Assembly (NCBI GenBank): GCA_947503715.1 | Contig: CANNER010000004.1 | Coordinates: 186,001 to 250,000 of the forward strand | Origin: an uncultured Caulobacterales bacterium | GTDB lineage: Bacteria > Pseudomonadota > Alphaproteobacteria > Caulobacterales > Maricaulaceae | Direction of reading: 5' to 3' | Length of the DNA stretch: 64,000 nt | In this document: piece after piece, positions 33,061 to 42,781 of the stretch | Layout of the letters: every line of letters begins with the position of its first letter | Position numbering within the stretch: the stretch's first letter is position 1 | Notes under the pieces: generated by a model | Database searches by the model: none | What the model was told of the DNA's origin: nothing | Seen by the model: the letters and a program-made list of their open reading frames with translations, nothing else | Position numbers and translations under genes: made by a program

Positions 33061-33813
33061 TTAAGCTGAAACCGCTTTCTTCTTGAAGAATTTTTTGTAA
33101 ATCGCGGGGATCAGCGCCACGACCGCGAGGGCGAAAAAGGCGGGGATGAGATTCGCTGCGGCAGCCTTCACAAGGCCGTTTACATCCACGGTTTGGCCGG
33201 ATTCTGCCGCATCCAGCAATGTCCCGCGCAGACCCGCACCAATCCATGTATAAGCCAGCGTCCCCGGAATAATCCCGAAGAGCGTGGAAATGAAATAATC
33301 GCGGAATTTCGCGCCCAGAATAGCGGGAGCAATATTTACCACGGCAAATGGGAAGATTGGAATTAGGCGCAGTGTGAAAAGATAGGACAGCGGGCTTTCA
33401 TTAAATCCCTTCTCCATCTTGCCGACAAACGGTCCCGCAATACTTTTGAGCGCTTCACCGACGGATGTCTTGGCAGCCGTGAAGAGGATACAGGCCCCGA
33501 TCGTGGCACCAATCACTGTCGCCGGTGCGCCGACACCGAGGCCAAAGAGGAAACCGCCGCCGATCGTCAACGCACTGGCCGGGACCATAAATGTTGTCGC
33601 CAGAATATATATAACGATGAACGCCAGCAGGACGAGAATGAAATTCTCCTGCACCAGTGTGTTTAGATAGACCGCATTTTCAGCCAGTGATGTCGGCGAC
33701 AGATAGGTGTGCCATCCCTGCGAGATGGCGAGGCCGAGTCCTGCCAGAATAATGTAAATCGGCCAGAGTTTAATCCAGATCGGTTTGTCTTGTTTGACGT
33801 CTGTTTCGGACAT
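33061..33813 (-). CDS. TVP38/TMEM64 (DedA-like) membrane protein
   Basis: A 250-residue inner-membrane protein of the TVP38/TMEM64 family, related to DedA. Segments ATTFMVPASALTIGGGFLFG and FPFAVVNIAPAILGAKFRDYF fit the family's re-entrant loops with conserved prolines. There are five or six membrane segments. DedA-superfamily proteins are linked to lipid scrambling or transport. It lies between a DUF547 gene and a flavin disulfide oxidoreductase on the same strand, spaced 34 and 31 bases. Confidence 0.88.
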   Translation of the reverse strand: MSETDVKQDKPIWIKLWPIYIILAGLGLAISQGWHTYLSPTSLAENAVYLNTLVQENFILVLLAFIVIYILATTFMVPASALTIGGGFLFGLGVGAPATVIGATIGACILFTAAKTSVGEALKSIAGPFVGKMEKGFNESPLSYLFTLRLIPIFPFAVVNIAPAILGAKFRDYFISTLFGIIPGTLAYTWIGAGLRGTLLDAAESGQTVDVNGLVKAAAANLIPAFFALAVVALIPAIYKKFFKKKAVSA

Positions 33814-33847
33814 GTCGGTATCTCTCTTCTTAGTCTTCTCTGACGGC

Positions 33848-34801
33848 TTACTGGTTCAGCGACCAGTTATAATCGTGACCGTCAATTTTGGCACCCGCAT
33901 CAATGGCGGCGGCGAGGTCCGGTCCTGCGAATTCGCGAAGATGTTTCAGGGTCTCAGATTTCGATCCGCCGAAATCTTCCTTGAACCATTGATAGATGGA
34001 CGAGACTTCCAGCGTATCGCCTTTTATTTTCACGCCGCGCGGGGAATTAATGAAATCACGAGCCGCTTGCTCACGATCCGTTTCCAGTGTTGCACCCGTC
34101 CAAAGTTTATCTGCCAAATTCGGGCAACCGATAGAGGCGCAATTCACCATATAATGGACATAGGATGGGTTCGGGTATTTCTTCCGTAAAATATTATGCT
34201 CAATATTATTAAGCGTCAATGTCTCACCATTAACAACCGTCGCATCACGGTCCCACGGCCCGATGGACAGAAGACCAGATTTAATCTTGCGGATGGATTT
34301 GACCGGATAATTCTCCAGCACGACCTTCAGGGTCAGCGCATTATAAAGATTAGCCCAATATGCAATTTGGTCATTCTCTGACAGGGCATCCGGGTTCTGA
34401 GACGAAAGGTAATCCGTGTAAGCCGTAACCGTCGCCAGTTCTCCAGCATTATGCGCGGCTTCATAGTCAAACAAGTTCAAACCGCCCTCACCGCGCGAAA
34501 TACGATTTTTGAGCAAGTCAGCGTAAGCGGCAACAGGTGCGGCGGTTTTCATCATCTTGTCTTGAGTTTTTTCGACCATCTTCACGTCTTCCACTTGGGC
34601 TGTCTTCACGACATCCACTGTTTGAACGTTTTGCGTCTCCACAACAACCGGAGCTTCTATACGTGATGCGGCCTGTTCGGGAGTCTTGATAGTATAGACA
34701 GCCTCTGCCGTTTTAAGGGGCGGGTTGCCACAATCCGCACCTGCAAAGGCGACGACGGGCATGAAAGCAGTGGACAATGTTAAAACTGTGAATGAGCGCA
34801 T
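33848..34801 (-). CDS. Exported DUF547 domain protein
   Basis: A 317-residue protein with an N-terminal signal peptide (residues 1-20, LTLSTAFMPVVAFA). The DUF547 domain covers about residues 110-290, with FDYEAAH, IAYWANLYNALTLKVVLENYPV and YVHYMVNCASIGCPNL, a papain-like fold in relatives with a possible catalytic Cys in NCASIGCP. A low-complexity VETQNVQTVDVVKTAQVEDV lies between. It leads the DUF547-TVP38-oxidoreductase set and is divergent from rpmH. Confidence 0.85.
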   Translation of the reverse strand: MRSFTVLTLSTAFMPVVAFAGADCGNPPLKTAEAVYTIKTPEQAASRIEAPVVVETQNVQTVDVVKTAQVEDVKMVEKTQDKMMKTAAPVAAYADLLKNRISRGEGGLNLFDYEAAHNAGELATVTAYTDYLSSQNPDALSENDQIAYWANLYNALTLKVVLENYPVKSIRKIKSGLLSIGPWDRDATVVNGETLTLNNIEHNILRKKYPNPSYVHYMVNCASIGCPNLADKLWTGATLETDREQAARDFINSPRGVKIKGDTLEVSSIYQWFKEDFGGSKSETLKHLREFAGPDLAAAIDAGAKIDGHDYNWSLNQ

Positions 34802-34944
34802 GATGCGATCTCCTATGTTAATCTTGTCCGCCTCCTATACACTGAAGATGGCGGCGTCATTGAAAGCCTTGCTCACGCATCGTCACGTTTTTGTGCCTGC
34901 CCCGAGACCCGCGCGTGAGGTCGGTCAGAGTCTGAGAACACGGC

Positions 34945-34973
34945 TTGACAGTTTTAGACATCACGCGTAATTG
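34945..34973 (+). promoter_or_regulatory. Probable sigma70-type promoter of rpmH-rnpA-yidC
   Basis: TTGACA at 34945-34950 and TAATTG at 34968-34973 are separated by 17 bases, 66 bases upstream of the rpmH ATG. The -35 is a perfect consensus. It lies in the intergenic gap between the divergent DUF547 gene and rpmH. Confidence 0.65.
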
Positions 34974-35038
34974 CCGCCGCTTGAGATACCCAGCGGCATC
35001 TTTCGATTCCGTCTGACCGAAGATAAAAGAGAAAACCG

Positions 35039-35173
35039 ATGAAACGTACGTTCCAGCCGTCCAACCTTGTCCGCGCCCGTCGCCACGGTTTCCGTGCCCG
35101 TATGGCCACGAAAAACGGCCGTGCTGTCTTGGCCCGTCGTCGTGCCAAAGGCCGTAAGCGCCTGTCCGCATAA
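35039..35173 (+). CDS. rpmH: 50S ribosomal protein L34
   Basis: A 44-residue basic protein, [18 protein letters not shown] at the N-terminus and [15 protein letters not shown] at the C-terminus, matching bacterial L34 over its whole length. It is part of the large ribosomal subunit. It lies 20 bases upstream of rnpA, the usual order near the bacterial origin region. Confidence 0.98.
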   Translation: MKRTFQPSNLVRARRHGFRARMATKNGRAVLARRRAKGRKRLSA

Positions 35174-35192
35174 ATTCAGTTATCGCGCGGTT

Positions 35193-35618
35193 ATGACCGC
35201 CGTGACGACACCTAACACCAAACTCGGAATGCTGAAGAAGCGTTCCGAGTTTTTACATGTGCGGGACGGATTTTATTCCGCCAAAGGCGGCGTCGTCATT
35301 CAGATGCGCCAACATCCCACCCGCACCGACGGTATATATGTCGGATTTACAGCCACAAAAAAGATCGGCAATGCCGTCACCCGCAACCGCGCCAAGAGAC
35401 GACTTCGTGAAGTCGCGCGCGCCCTTCTCCCGCAATTAGGGATTTGTGGATATGATTATGTTTTTATCGCCCGAAGCTCCCATATGGGGAGAGATGGGAC
35501 GACTGTGCGGATTTGGGATGACCTCCTTGACGACACGCGTAAAGCCCTCATAACCCTCTCGCGCCGCGCGGAAAACGCGGCAAGGGACACACAAAAGCAA
35601 GAGACGGCCTCACAATGA
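35193..35618 (+). CDS. rnpA: Ribonuclease P protein component
   Basis: The protein cofactor of RNase P, which matures tRNA 5' ends. I set the start at ATG 35193, 20 bases after rpmH, giving 141 residues; a longer frame begins inside rpmH. The signature KIGNAVTRNRAKRRLREVAR holds the RNR motif that binds the RNA. The C-terminal tail (about 25 residues) is charged and longer than in many homologues. It overlaps yidC by four bases (ATGA). Confidence 0.95.
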   Translation: MTAVTTPNTKLGMLKKRSEFLHVRDGFYSAKGGVVIQMRQHPTRTDGIYVGFTATKKIGNAVTRNRAKRRLREVARALLPQLGICGYDYVFIARSSHMGRDGTTVRIWDDLLDDTRKALITLSRRAENAARDTQKQETASQ

Positions 35619-37456
35619 ACGAGCAGAAGAACCTCATCTGGGCAATGATACTGTCAGCCATTGTTGTGCTGCTCTATTTCACCTTTATCGAAGGCCCGAC
35701 ACAGCAGGCCGCCCGTCTGGACGCGCAAGCCGAAATGGAGCGCCTCAATGCGGAATCCGTCGGTGAAACCAGCACGATGGTCATCACCGAGCCGAAATCC
35801 CGCGAGGAGATTATCTCCTCCGGCGATGCCGTGCGCATCAAGATCGACTCGCCCGGGATTACGGGGTCATTCTTGACAACAGGCTCACGCCTGGATGATC
35901 TCTCGCTTAAGCGTTATAATGAGACGCTCGACCCGGAAGACGGGCTCGTCAATTTGCTAAACCCGGAAGGGTCAGAGCGCGGCGCCTATATCGCCGATAA
36001 CTGGACCGCCGTGGATGGTGGCTCCGGCACGCAGACGGCCTGGAATTTGATCGCAGGCGAAACCCTAACACCGACATCTCCCGTGACCCTGCGCAAATCC
36101 GTCGGGCCCGTCGAAATTGACCGCGTGATGAGCGTCGATGACAATTACCTCATCACCCTAACGGATACGCTGACCAATAAAGGCTCTGCCAATTTCAATC
36201 TGGAACGTAAAGGCGTCGCCCGCCAATATGGATTGTCTGATGACCTGACGAATTTCTTCATTATCCAAGAAGGTCCAATCTCCGTCATTGATGGCAAATA
36301 TCACGAGCAGAAATATAAGAAGGTCAAGAAAAAAGGTGGCCGCACGGATACGGGCGAAGGCGGCTGGGTCGGCCTGACCGATAAATATTGGTTGCAATCC
36401 GCCATCGCCCCGCAAGGTAAATTGGTCACATCCGAGACGGGCTTTAAACTTCTCAATGATCAGGAAATCTATGAGGCGTCTTATACGACTTCCGCTCTGA
36501 CCCTCACACCCGGTGCGAGCGTCACTTCCACGGGTCACATGTTTGCGGGACCGAAAGATTACGGCCTGCTGAAATCCTATGAGGATGCGGGAATCATGGA
36601 CTTCACCAATGCGATTGGTTGGGGCCTGATGCGCGTTCTGGTCAAACCGATCAGTCGCGTTCTGTCCTGGCTGGGTGAGAAACTCGGCAATTACGGCTAC
36701 GGCATTCTCGCGCTCACACTACTCATCAAAATCCTGATGTTCCCACTTTATAACAAGCAATATGCGTCACAGGCCAAGATGAAAAAGGTCCAGCCGATGA
36801 TGAAAAAGCTTCAAACGCGGTACAAAGATGACCGGATGAAGTTGCAGAAGGAAATGATGGCCCTTTACAAAAAAGAGGGCGTTAATCCGGCGGCGGGCTG
36901 CCTCCCGATCATTCCAACGATCTTCGTGTTCTTCGCGCTCTACAAGGCCGTATTCATCAATATTGACCTTCGCCATGAAGGGTTCCTCGGCTATATTCAG
37001 GATCTCTCCGCGCGGGACCCGCTTTCCATCCTGAACGGTTTCGGTCTGCTGCCTTGGGGCATGAATCCAATTGGTATTGAGTTCCTCGCCATTGGTCCGC
37101 TCGCCATCCTCTACGGTGCCTCCATGAGCTTGATGTACACGCTCCAACCCGCACCAGGCATGGGCGCGTCCGAGCAAGCGGCGATGCAGGCGAAGATCTT
37201 CAAATTTTTGCCCTGGATGTTTATGTTCATCCTCGCGGGTTTCCCGGCTGGCCTCCTGATCTACTGGATCTGGAACAATATCCTGTCCTTCGGCCAGCAA
37301 TATTACATCACCCGCAAGAATGGCGTGGACACACCCGTGGATGCCTTCTTCCGCAAGATTACGGGCAAACCCGACCCGATCGTGGCAGGCGAAGCGATTG
37401 AGGTTGAGCCCAATAAGGTGAAAAAGAACAAGAAAAAGAAAGCCGATAAGGAATGA
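35615..37456 (+). CDS. yidC: Membrane protein insertase YidC
   Basis: The 613-residue insertase that inserts and folds inner-membrane proteins alone or with Sec. An N-terminal membrane anchor (about 8-26), a large periplasmic beta-domain (about 50-340) and the conserved C-terminal hydrophobic core follow. The core has GYGILALTLLIKILMFPLYN and FKFLPWMFMFILAGFPAGLLIYW. The tail is strongly basic ([13 protein letters not shown]), as expected for ribosome contact. The length is typical of Gram-negative YidC. It overlaps rnpA and engB by four bases each. Confidence 0.98.
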   Translation: MNEQKNLIWAMILSAIVVLLYFTFIEGPTQQAARLDAQAEMERLNAESVGETSTMVITEPKSREEIISSGDAVRIKIDSPGITGSFLTTGSRLDDLSLKRYNETLDPEDGLVNLLNPEGSERGAYIADNWTAVDGGSGTQTAWNLIAGETLTPTSPVTLRKSVGPVEIDRVMSVDDNYLITLTDTLTNKGSANFNLERKGVARQYGLSDDLTNFFIIQEGPISVIDGKYHEQKYKKVKKKGGRTDTGEGGWVGLTDKYWLQSAIAPQGKLVTSETGFKLLNDQEIYEASYTTSALTLTPGASVTSTGHMFAGPKDYGLLKSYEDAGIMDFTNAIGWGLMRVLVKPISRVLSWLGEKLGNYGYGILALTLLIKILMFPLYNKQYASQAKMKKVQPMMKKLQTRYKDDRMKLQKEMMALYKKEGVNPAAGCLPIIPTIFVFFALYKAVFINIDLRHEGFLGYIQDLSARDPLSILNGFGLLPWGMNPIGIEFLAIGPLAILYGASMSLMYTLQPAPGMGASEQAAMQAKIFKFLPWMFMFILAGFPAGLLIYWIWNNILSFGQQYYITRKNGVDTPVDAFFRKITGKPDPIVAGEAIEVEPNKVKKNKKKKADKE

Positions 37457-38145
37457 GCGAGCGCGAAAACACGCCCGCCCCCAGTTCTGCACCTTTGGCC
37501 TCCGCGCCGGACTTTACAAAAGCGCAGATCGAGGAAGGCCGTTTGCTTTTCGCGCGGGATGTCGACTTCATGTTATCGGTCGTCAATCTTGAGTCACTCC
37601 CACCTGCGAACCGGCCGGAGATTTGTTTTGCCGGACGGTCCAATGTCGGGAAGTCCTCCCTCATCAATGCATTGACCAACCGCAAAGGTCTCGCGCGCGC
37701 TTCCAACACGCCGGGCCGGACGCGGGAATTGAACTATTTCAACGTCCATGACCGCCTGAACCTCGTCGACCTGCCCGGCTATGGATATGCGAAAGCGTCG
37801 AAATCAGACATTAAGAACTGGACCCAACTCACGCGGGCTTTCCTGCGCGGGCGCGCGGGATTACGGCGCGTCTTCCTGCTGGTCGACAGTCGCCATGGCG
37901 TGAAGGACTCTGACCTCGAGCTTATGTCCATGCTCGACGAAACGGCGGTCACCTATCAGGTCGTCCTGACAAAAGTCGACAAGAAAAAATCCGTCGATCT
38001 GGACAAAACCATGCGCAAGACATCGCGCATTATCGCCAAGCGCCCAGCGGCCCATCCCATCCTCATGGTGACCTCGTCCGAGAAGAAAACGGGGCTCGAC
38101 ATGCTCCGCGCTGAAATTGCGACCTTGGCGCTTCCCGCAAACTGA
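37453..38145 (+). CDS. engB: Ribosome biogenesis GTPase YihA/EngB
   Basis: A 230-residue GTPase used in 50S subunit assembly. G1 is [10 protein letters not shown] near residue 62, the G2 threonine lies in [13 protein letters not shown]3 is DLPGYGYAK, and G4 is TKVDK. An N-terminal extension of 40 residues is disordered. It follows yidC with a four-base overlap, the common alphaproteobacterial arrangement, and argB follows 14 bases later. Confidence 0.96.
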   Translation: MSERENTPAPSSAPLASAPDFTKAQIEEGRLLFARDVDFMLSVVNLESLPPANRPEICFAGRSNVGKSSLINALTNRKGLARASNTPGRTRELNYFNVHDRLNLVDLPGYGYAKASKSDIKNWTQLTRAFLRGRAGLRRVFLLVDSRHGVKDSDLELMSMLDETAVTYQVVLTKVDKKKSVDLDKTMRKTSRIIAKRPAAHPILMVTSSEKKTGLDMLRAEIATLALPAN

Positions 38146-38159
38146 TTATAACGCGTCTT

Positions 38160-39020
38160 ATGCAACGCCGAAAAAATGAATCCGGATGGACCAGCGCGCA
38201 AGTGCTCTCCGAAGCCCTGCCTTTCATCCAACGCCATGCGGGACGCTGGGTTGTTGTTAAATTTGGCGGCCATGCCATGGGTGATGCGGATCTGACCGCA
38301 GCCTTTGCCAGAGACATTGTCATGCTGCGCCAGACGGGACTGCGTCCGGTCGTGGTGCATGGCGGCGGACCGCAGATCGGATCCATGCTGGAACGGCTGC
38401 AGATCAAGACCGAGTTTAAAGACGGCCTCCGTGTGTCCGACATGGAAACGGTCGGCGTTGCGGAAATGGTGCTGTCCGGGGCCATCAACAAATCCATCGT
38501 CAGCGCGATCAATGTCGCGGGCGGGAAAGCCGTTGGCATTTCCGGGCGCGATGCCCGCCTGATCACCGCCAAACCCGTCAATGCCGATCTGGGCTTCACG
38601 GGCGAACCCGTCGACATCGACGTGAGTGTCATCCGCACCCTCGCCCATCAGGATGCAGGCTTCATCCCCGTCATCTCCCCCATCAGTGCGGACGCGAATG
38701 GCGACGGTTACAACATCAATGCTGATACGGCCGCCGGAGTCATTGCCAGCGCCCTCGGGGCCAGCCGCCTGATGCTGCTGACGGATATAGAAGGCGTCAT
38801 GGACAAAGATAAAAACCTGCTCACCGACCTCTCCGTTGCAGATGCCAAGTCCCTGATTGCGGACGGTACAGCCATTGGTGGGATGATCCCGAAACTGACC
38901 ACCGCCATTGATGCCGTTGAAACGGGTGTGGAAGCCGTTGTTATATTAGATGGACGGCGGGCCCATGGTCTCCTCGTCGAACTCTTCACCGATGTCGGTG
39001 CCGGGACGTTGATTCACTAA
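38160..39020 (+). CDS. argB: Acetylglutamate kinase
   Basis: A 286-residue kinase for the second step of arginine synthesis, phosphorylating N-acetylglutamate. The phosphate-binding [11 protein letters not shown] near residue 34, VHGGGPQIG near 67 and the late LTDIEGVMD and GGMIPKL motifs of the amino-acid kinase fold are visible. The length suits the hexameric, arginine-inhibited type with an N-terminal helix. The next gene starts one base after the stop. Confidence 0.97.
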   Translation: MQRRKNESGWTSAQVLSEALPFIQRHAGRWVVVKFGGHAMGDADLTAAFARDIVMLRQTGLRPVVVHGGGPQIGSMLERLQIKTEFKDGLRVSDMETVGVAEMVLSGAINKSIVSAINVAGGKAVGISGRDARLITAKPVNADLGFTGEPVDIDVSVIRTLAHQDAGFIPVISPISADANGDGYNINADTAAGVIASALGASRLMLLTDIEGVMDKDKNLLTDLSVADAKSLIADGTAIGGMIPKLTTAIDAVETGVEAVVILDGRRAHGLLVELFTDVGAGTLIH

Positions 39021-39021
39021 T

Positions 39022-40080
39022 ATGCGCGCGTTTGGTTTCATCTTTCTGTTTTGGCTCTGTGCAGGCCCTGCCTTTGCGCAAGAAGCCGAGGCCCCAATAC
39101 CCGCGCCGCTGACGGGGCAAACGGCGGATTGGGATGTTTGCAACGAGACGAGCTTCGTCCTGCGATTTGCCTCGGCCTTTATCCGGTCAGACCGGATGCA
39201 AACAGTCGGCTGGACGACCGTTCAACCCGGAGCCTGCGTCGCCGTGGAAACACCCGTCTCCAGCCCGCGCTTTCTCTATGCAGAGAGCTTACCTGTCCAT
39301 CGTGGCGGTATTCGCGAATGGAAGGGGAGTGTTGAACTCTGCGCCTCGGAGGAAGACTTCATCTCCGATTCCACGGATAATTGCGCGCTCAGCAATTTCG
39401 AAACGCGCGATTACTTCGCCGTCAAACCGACAGAACGCACAACCGCCTTTATCGAAGCGTCTGATTACGGCGTAAATGCGGAGGTCGCGGGCGTACAACG
39501 TATTTTACAGGATGCCGGCTATAACATCACCCGCGTGGACGGATTAACGGGGCGCCGCACCTTACGAACAATCGCGGAAGCCAAAGCGGATTTAAGTCTC
39601 GATAAAAACGCGACGACGCAAAGCCTGATCGACGCACTCATCCCCGTGGCACAGAAAGCCCGCGAAGATGTCGGCCTTGATATTTGCAATGATAGCTCGG
39701 CTCGCATTTTCAGCGCGATTGCCATGGAACAGGACGGCAATTGGACATCCCGTGGTTGGTGGCCTGTGGAAATTGGGCAGTGCGTCAAACCCTATGACAA
39801 AACGCTGACGGGCACGCAGGCCCATGTCTTTGCCCTGCAGGAAGCTGAGAACGAGGACGGAACGGCGGCCCCCGATAAACGCCTCCGGTCTGAGACGGTT
39901 GTGCCGGCGCAGTTCTGTATTGCCGAGTCCCGCTTTTCGGCCTTGGGTCGTGAAAATTGTCAGGATAAGGGATATGCCGTTGCAGATTTCAGACCAGTTC
40001 CGACCGAGCTGGATGGGCAAATTCTACGTGTGACGGATGCCGACTTCACGATTGCTGACGGGGATGGGTTGCGGCGCTAA
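39022..40080 (+). CDS. Exported protein with two DUF1036 domains
   Basis: A 352-residue protein with a signal peptide (residues 1-19, FLFWLCAGPAFAQ). Two DUF1036-like domains are visible: residues 35-130 (DWDVCNETSFVLRFASAF, WTTVQPGACV) and 220-330 (GLDICNDSSARIFSAIAM, WWPVEIGQCV). Between them, EVAGVQRILQDAGYNITRVDG looks like a peptidoglycan-binding-type repeat. The protein probably works in the periplasm or envelope; its role is unknown. It may be in the argB operon. Confidence 0.82.
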   Translation: MRAFGFIFLFWLCAGPAFAQEAEAPIPAPLTGQTADWDVCNETSFVLRFASAFIRSDRMQTVGWTTVQPGACVAVETPVSSPRFLYAESLPVHRGGIREWKGSVELCASEEDFISDSTDNCALSNFETRDYFAVKPTERTTAFIEASDYGVNAEVAGVQRILQDAGYNITRVDGLTGRRTLRTIAEAKADLSLDKNATTQSLIDALIPVAQKAREDVGLDICNDSSARIFSAIAMEQDGNWTSRGWWPVEIGQCVKPYDKTLTGTQAHVFALQEAENEDGTAAPDKRLRSETVVPAQFCIAESRFSALGRENCQDKGYAVADFRPVPTELDGQILRVTDADFTIADGDGLRR

Positions 40081-40102
40081 TCAATTCGTCTATGCCCCCG
40101 CT

Positions 40103-40789
40103 ATGAATAAAAAACTCGACCATATTGAAAATTGGATTTTCGATCTCGACAACACGCTCTATCCGGCGGATGTCGAATTTTTCGACCAAATCGTGAAAAA
40201 AATGAACGGTTTTGTGTCCCGCTATCTTTCGCTGGAGTCTGAGGCCGCGCTACATCTTCAGAAAGAATATCTGGCGGAATACGGGACGACCCTGTCCGGT
40301 ATGATGGCCGTGCACGGTATGGATCCTGCAGCCTTCCTCGATTACGTTCATGATGTCGATTTGAAATTTCTAAAGCCCAATCCGACCTTGCGCGAAAATA
40401 TCGCCGCCCTGCCCGGCCGGAAATTTATCTATACCAATGGATCGAAGGGTCATGCCCGCAATGTTGCGACGCATCTGAACCTGTTCGACCTCTTTGACGG
40501 TCATTTCGGGATTGAGGACGGGGATTACGTGCCCAAGCCCAAGCGGGCACCCTATGAGACGTTCCTCAAGGTCTTTGACATCGACTCGACAAAATCCGCC
40601 TTTTTCGAAGACAACCTCCGCAATCTAAAAGTCCCCAAAGATATGGGCATGGCGACTATCCTCGTCACGTCCAATGAGGATTGGAGCCACGAACCCGAAG
40701 CCGCCCGTCCGGCGGGGGCGGACTCGAAAGCCGATTTTGTCGACTATATCACCGATGATCTGGCGGGATGGCTGGGCGAGAACACCTAG
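40103..40789 (+). CDS. HAD-family pyrimidine 5'-nucleotidase-like protein
   Basis: A 228-residue phosphatase. The start at ATG 40103 is preferred because family similarity begins at IENWIFDLDNTLYP; the longer frame would overlap the previous gene. The nucleophile motif DLDNTLYP, YTNGS (motif II) and FFEDNLRNL (motif IV) match the pyrimidine 5'-nucleotidase branch (TIGR01993-like). It probably removes phosphate from nucleotides or flavin-like substrates. The stop overlaps the convergent PD40 gene by four bases. Confidence 0.9.
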   Translation: MNKKLDHIENWIFDLDNTLYPADVEFFDQIVKKMNGFVSRYLSLESEAALHLQKEYLAEYGTTLSGMMAVHGMDPAAFLDYVHDVDLKFLKPNPTLRENIAALPGRKFIYTNGSKGHARNVATHLNLFDLFDGHFGIEDGDYVPKPKRAPYETFLKVFDIDSTKSAFFEDNLRNLKVPKDMGMATILVTSNEDWSHEPEAARPAGADSKADFVDYITDDLAGWLGENT

Positions 40790-41754
40790 CGGCTCAGATC
40801 CGCCTCGGTCAGCGTACCTGCTGAGATCAGAACCTCTGTCGGCAAGGTATAGACCTGCAATAGCCCGCCCTCACGCGTTGAGGTAAAAACAATATCGGAT
40901 TTATCCGGTGTCATCTTTGCCGCAATATCGGATGCGGGTCCGTTGAGATGCGGGCCGAGATTTTCCGGCTCCGTCCAAGTCCCGTCAATCTTGCGCGAGA
41001 CAAATATATCCGCTCTGCCCTCTCCGCCACGTTCATTATAAGTGATGAACATCAGCTCGCCTGCGGGCGAGACCCAAGCATGGTTATCACGGCCCGTCGA
41101 GTTGATGGGCGCGGGCAGCGGTTTTGCAATGTCGTAATTCCCGTCATCTTCCTGAGGCAGGATAAATATGTCCCGCTCTCCCACAGCATCGAACCGTTCC
41201 GTCCAAAAATAGAGGTCACCGTCCAGCGTCATTTGGGGCGATGTCTCGTTATGCACATAACGCAACCGTTTGATCGCGCCCGAACGGGGACGGTTTATAT
41301 CCGCGGCCTCTCCGTAAATAATATCCAGAGGTTCGGGCACGGCGTCTGCTTTGGTGAGGTCCAAACGATAGAGATCAAAGTCCTCTTCCACGTCTAAATC
41401 CGCATATTTCGCCCGGTCCGCCGACCATGAGATCAAGAGATATTTTCCATCCGGCGTAATACTCGGCCAGTCAATGCGGCCCATTTGCGGGAGGGGGAAG
41501 GCTTCTGAAACTTGCCAGACGCCGTCGATCTTTTGCGAGATGCGCAAGGTCTGTGGACAGGGGCCAATCTGCGCGCATTCACTTTGCGGGAAATAAGCCG
41601 TCAAACCATCGGGCGTGAAAGCCGGGGTGAGCGTAATCTGTCCCGGTTGATTGATCGCACCGGGCGCCAGTTTCACGGGCTGTGCCTGTCCCCCACTGGC
41701 GACCGCATGGGGCGCGAAAAGGAGGGAGGCTGAGAATGCGAGTAAATGTTTCAT
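40786..41754 (-). CDS. Exported PD40/TolB-like beta-propeller protein
   Basis: A 322-residue protein with a signal peptide (residues 1-20, LLAFSASLLFAPHAVASG). Repeats of the PD40 kind recur: TPAFTPDGLTAYF, WPSITPDGKYLLISW, DNHAWVSPAGELMFITYN and AAKMTPDKSDIVFTST. These build blades of a beta-propeller as in TolB. Function is unknown; likely a periplasmic binding or sensing protein. It ends convergently with the nucleotidase gene. Confidence 0.85.
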   Translation of the reverse strand: MKHLLAFSASLLFAPHAVASGGQAQPVKLAPGAINQPGQITLTPAFTPDGLTAYFPQSECAQIGPCPQTLRISQKIDGVWQVSEAFPLPQMGRIDWPSITPDGKYLLISWSADRAKYADLDVEEDFDLYRLDLTKADAVPEPLDIIYGEAADINRPRSGAIKRLRYVHNETSPQMTLDGDLYFWTERFDAVGERDIFILPQEDDGNYDIAKPLPAPINSTGRDNHAWVSPAGELMFITYNERGGEGRADIFVSRKIDGTWTEPENLGPHLNGPASDIAAKMTPDKSDIVFTSTREGGLLQVYTLPTEVLISAGTLTEADLSR

Positions 41755-41874
41755 GGTCTGGCTACGCGGCGGCGCGTTAAAAAGTGTGTCGCCTCACCGT
41801 TTTGTCATCTTAATGAACGGCGCTGCGACGCCTTGACTATTGACCACAAGCTCCGCCCTCCCCATTTGTAAATC

Positions 41875-42060
41875 ATGAAAGACCGCACAAAATCCGCGAT
41901 TGCCATAAATCTGAATGCCGTGAACTGTCCGCGTTGCAACACGCGTCAGCCAAAGTTTCGTTTTCCAAAAAATCTGCGCCAGTTCTTTTTTGGCGGCTGG
42001 ACGTGCGAGCGTTGCCAGACGGAAATGGACAGTTTCGGGCGACCCGTTTTTAATCACTGA
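41875..42060 (+). CDS. Small zinc-ribbon protein
   Basis: A 61-residue protein with two Cys pairs, CPRC near residue 19 and CERC near 47, forming a zinc ribbon, with KFRFPKNLRQFFFGGWT between and FGRPVF at the end. Small proteins of this pattern are common in bacteria; the role is unknown. It stands between the divergent PD40 gene and def, 37 bases before def. Confidence 0.65.
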   Translation: MKDRTKSAIAINLNAVNCPRCNTRQPKFRFPKNLRQFFFGGWTCERCQTEMDSFGRPVFNH

Positions 42061-42097
42061 ATTTGACTAATGGGCGTGGGGTTACTATCTCCCCACA

Positions 42098-42616
42098 ATG
42101 ACCATTCGACCCATTCTCACTGTTCCCAATCCTATTCTTAAGCAGGTCTCCAAACCTGTAGAGGCCGTCACAGACGAAACCCGTGCGCTGATGGATGATA
42201 TGTTGGAAACGATGTATGCCGCGCCCGGTATCGGGTTGGCCGCCGTGCAAATCGGCGTTCCCGTCAATGTCATTGTGATGGACCTTGCCCGTGAAGGCGA
42301 AGATCCAAATCCACAATATTTCGTCAATCCGGAAATCCTGGAATCTGTTGAGGAAACCCAACCCTATCAAGAAGGCTGTCTCTCCATCCCCGATGTCTAT
42401 GATGATGTGGACCGCCCGGAACGCGTAAAACTGACCTATCTGGATTATAATGGTGAACGGGTCACGGAATGGGCAGAAGGCCTTTATGCCGTGTGTATCC
42501 AACACGAGATGGACCACCTCAAAGGCGTCGTCTTTATCGACTACCTCTCGCGTCTGAAGCGCGAACGGGCCGTGAAGAAGGTCATGAAGGCTGAGAAATT
42601 ACGGGCGGCGGGATAA
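42098..42616 (+). CDS. def: Peptide deformylase
   Basis: A 172-residue metalloenzyme that removes the N-formyl group from new proteins. All three motifs are present: [10 protein letters not shown] near residue 46, EGCLSIPD near 91 (metal-binding Cys) and [10 protein letters not shown] near 133 (metal-binding histidines). It is followed by a small ORF and then fmt, the enzyme that adds the formyl group. Confidence 0.97.
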   Translation: MTIRPILTVPNPILKQVSKPVEAVTDETRALMDDMLETMYAAPGIGLAAVQIGVPVNVIVMDLAREGEDPNPQYFVNPEILESVEETQPYQEGCLSIPDVYDDVDRPERVKLTYLDYNGERVTEWAEGLYAVCIQHEMDHLKGVVFIDYLSRLKRERAVKKVMKAEKLRAAG

Positions 42617-42780
42617 TGCGTAAAATTGCTACATGGTCCTTAGCCCTCTCTCAATTCATTGTTGGGTCAAGTTACGCTCTAAGCGATACTATTTTCCCTT
42701 GGATGGGCAGCAATGATTTCTTCGTTTGGGGCTGCATGATATCCGATTACGGATATACAGGACTATTTTTCCCTTTCTGA
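42616..42780 (+). CDS. Possible small membrane-type ORF between def and fmt
   Basis: A 54-residue frame from ATG 42616, overlapping the def stop by one base (TAATG), ending two bases before fmt. The product starts with a signal-like or membrane segment ([20 protein letters not shown]) followed by a short aromatic tail rich in Phe and Trp. Tight fit between two genes supports translation, but codon use is more A+T-rich and homologues are not known to me. Confidence 0.4.
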   Translation: MRKIATWSLALSQFIVGSSYALSDTIFPWMGSNDFFVWGCMISDYGYTGLFFPF

Positions 42781-42781
42781 T

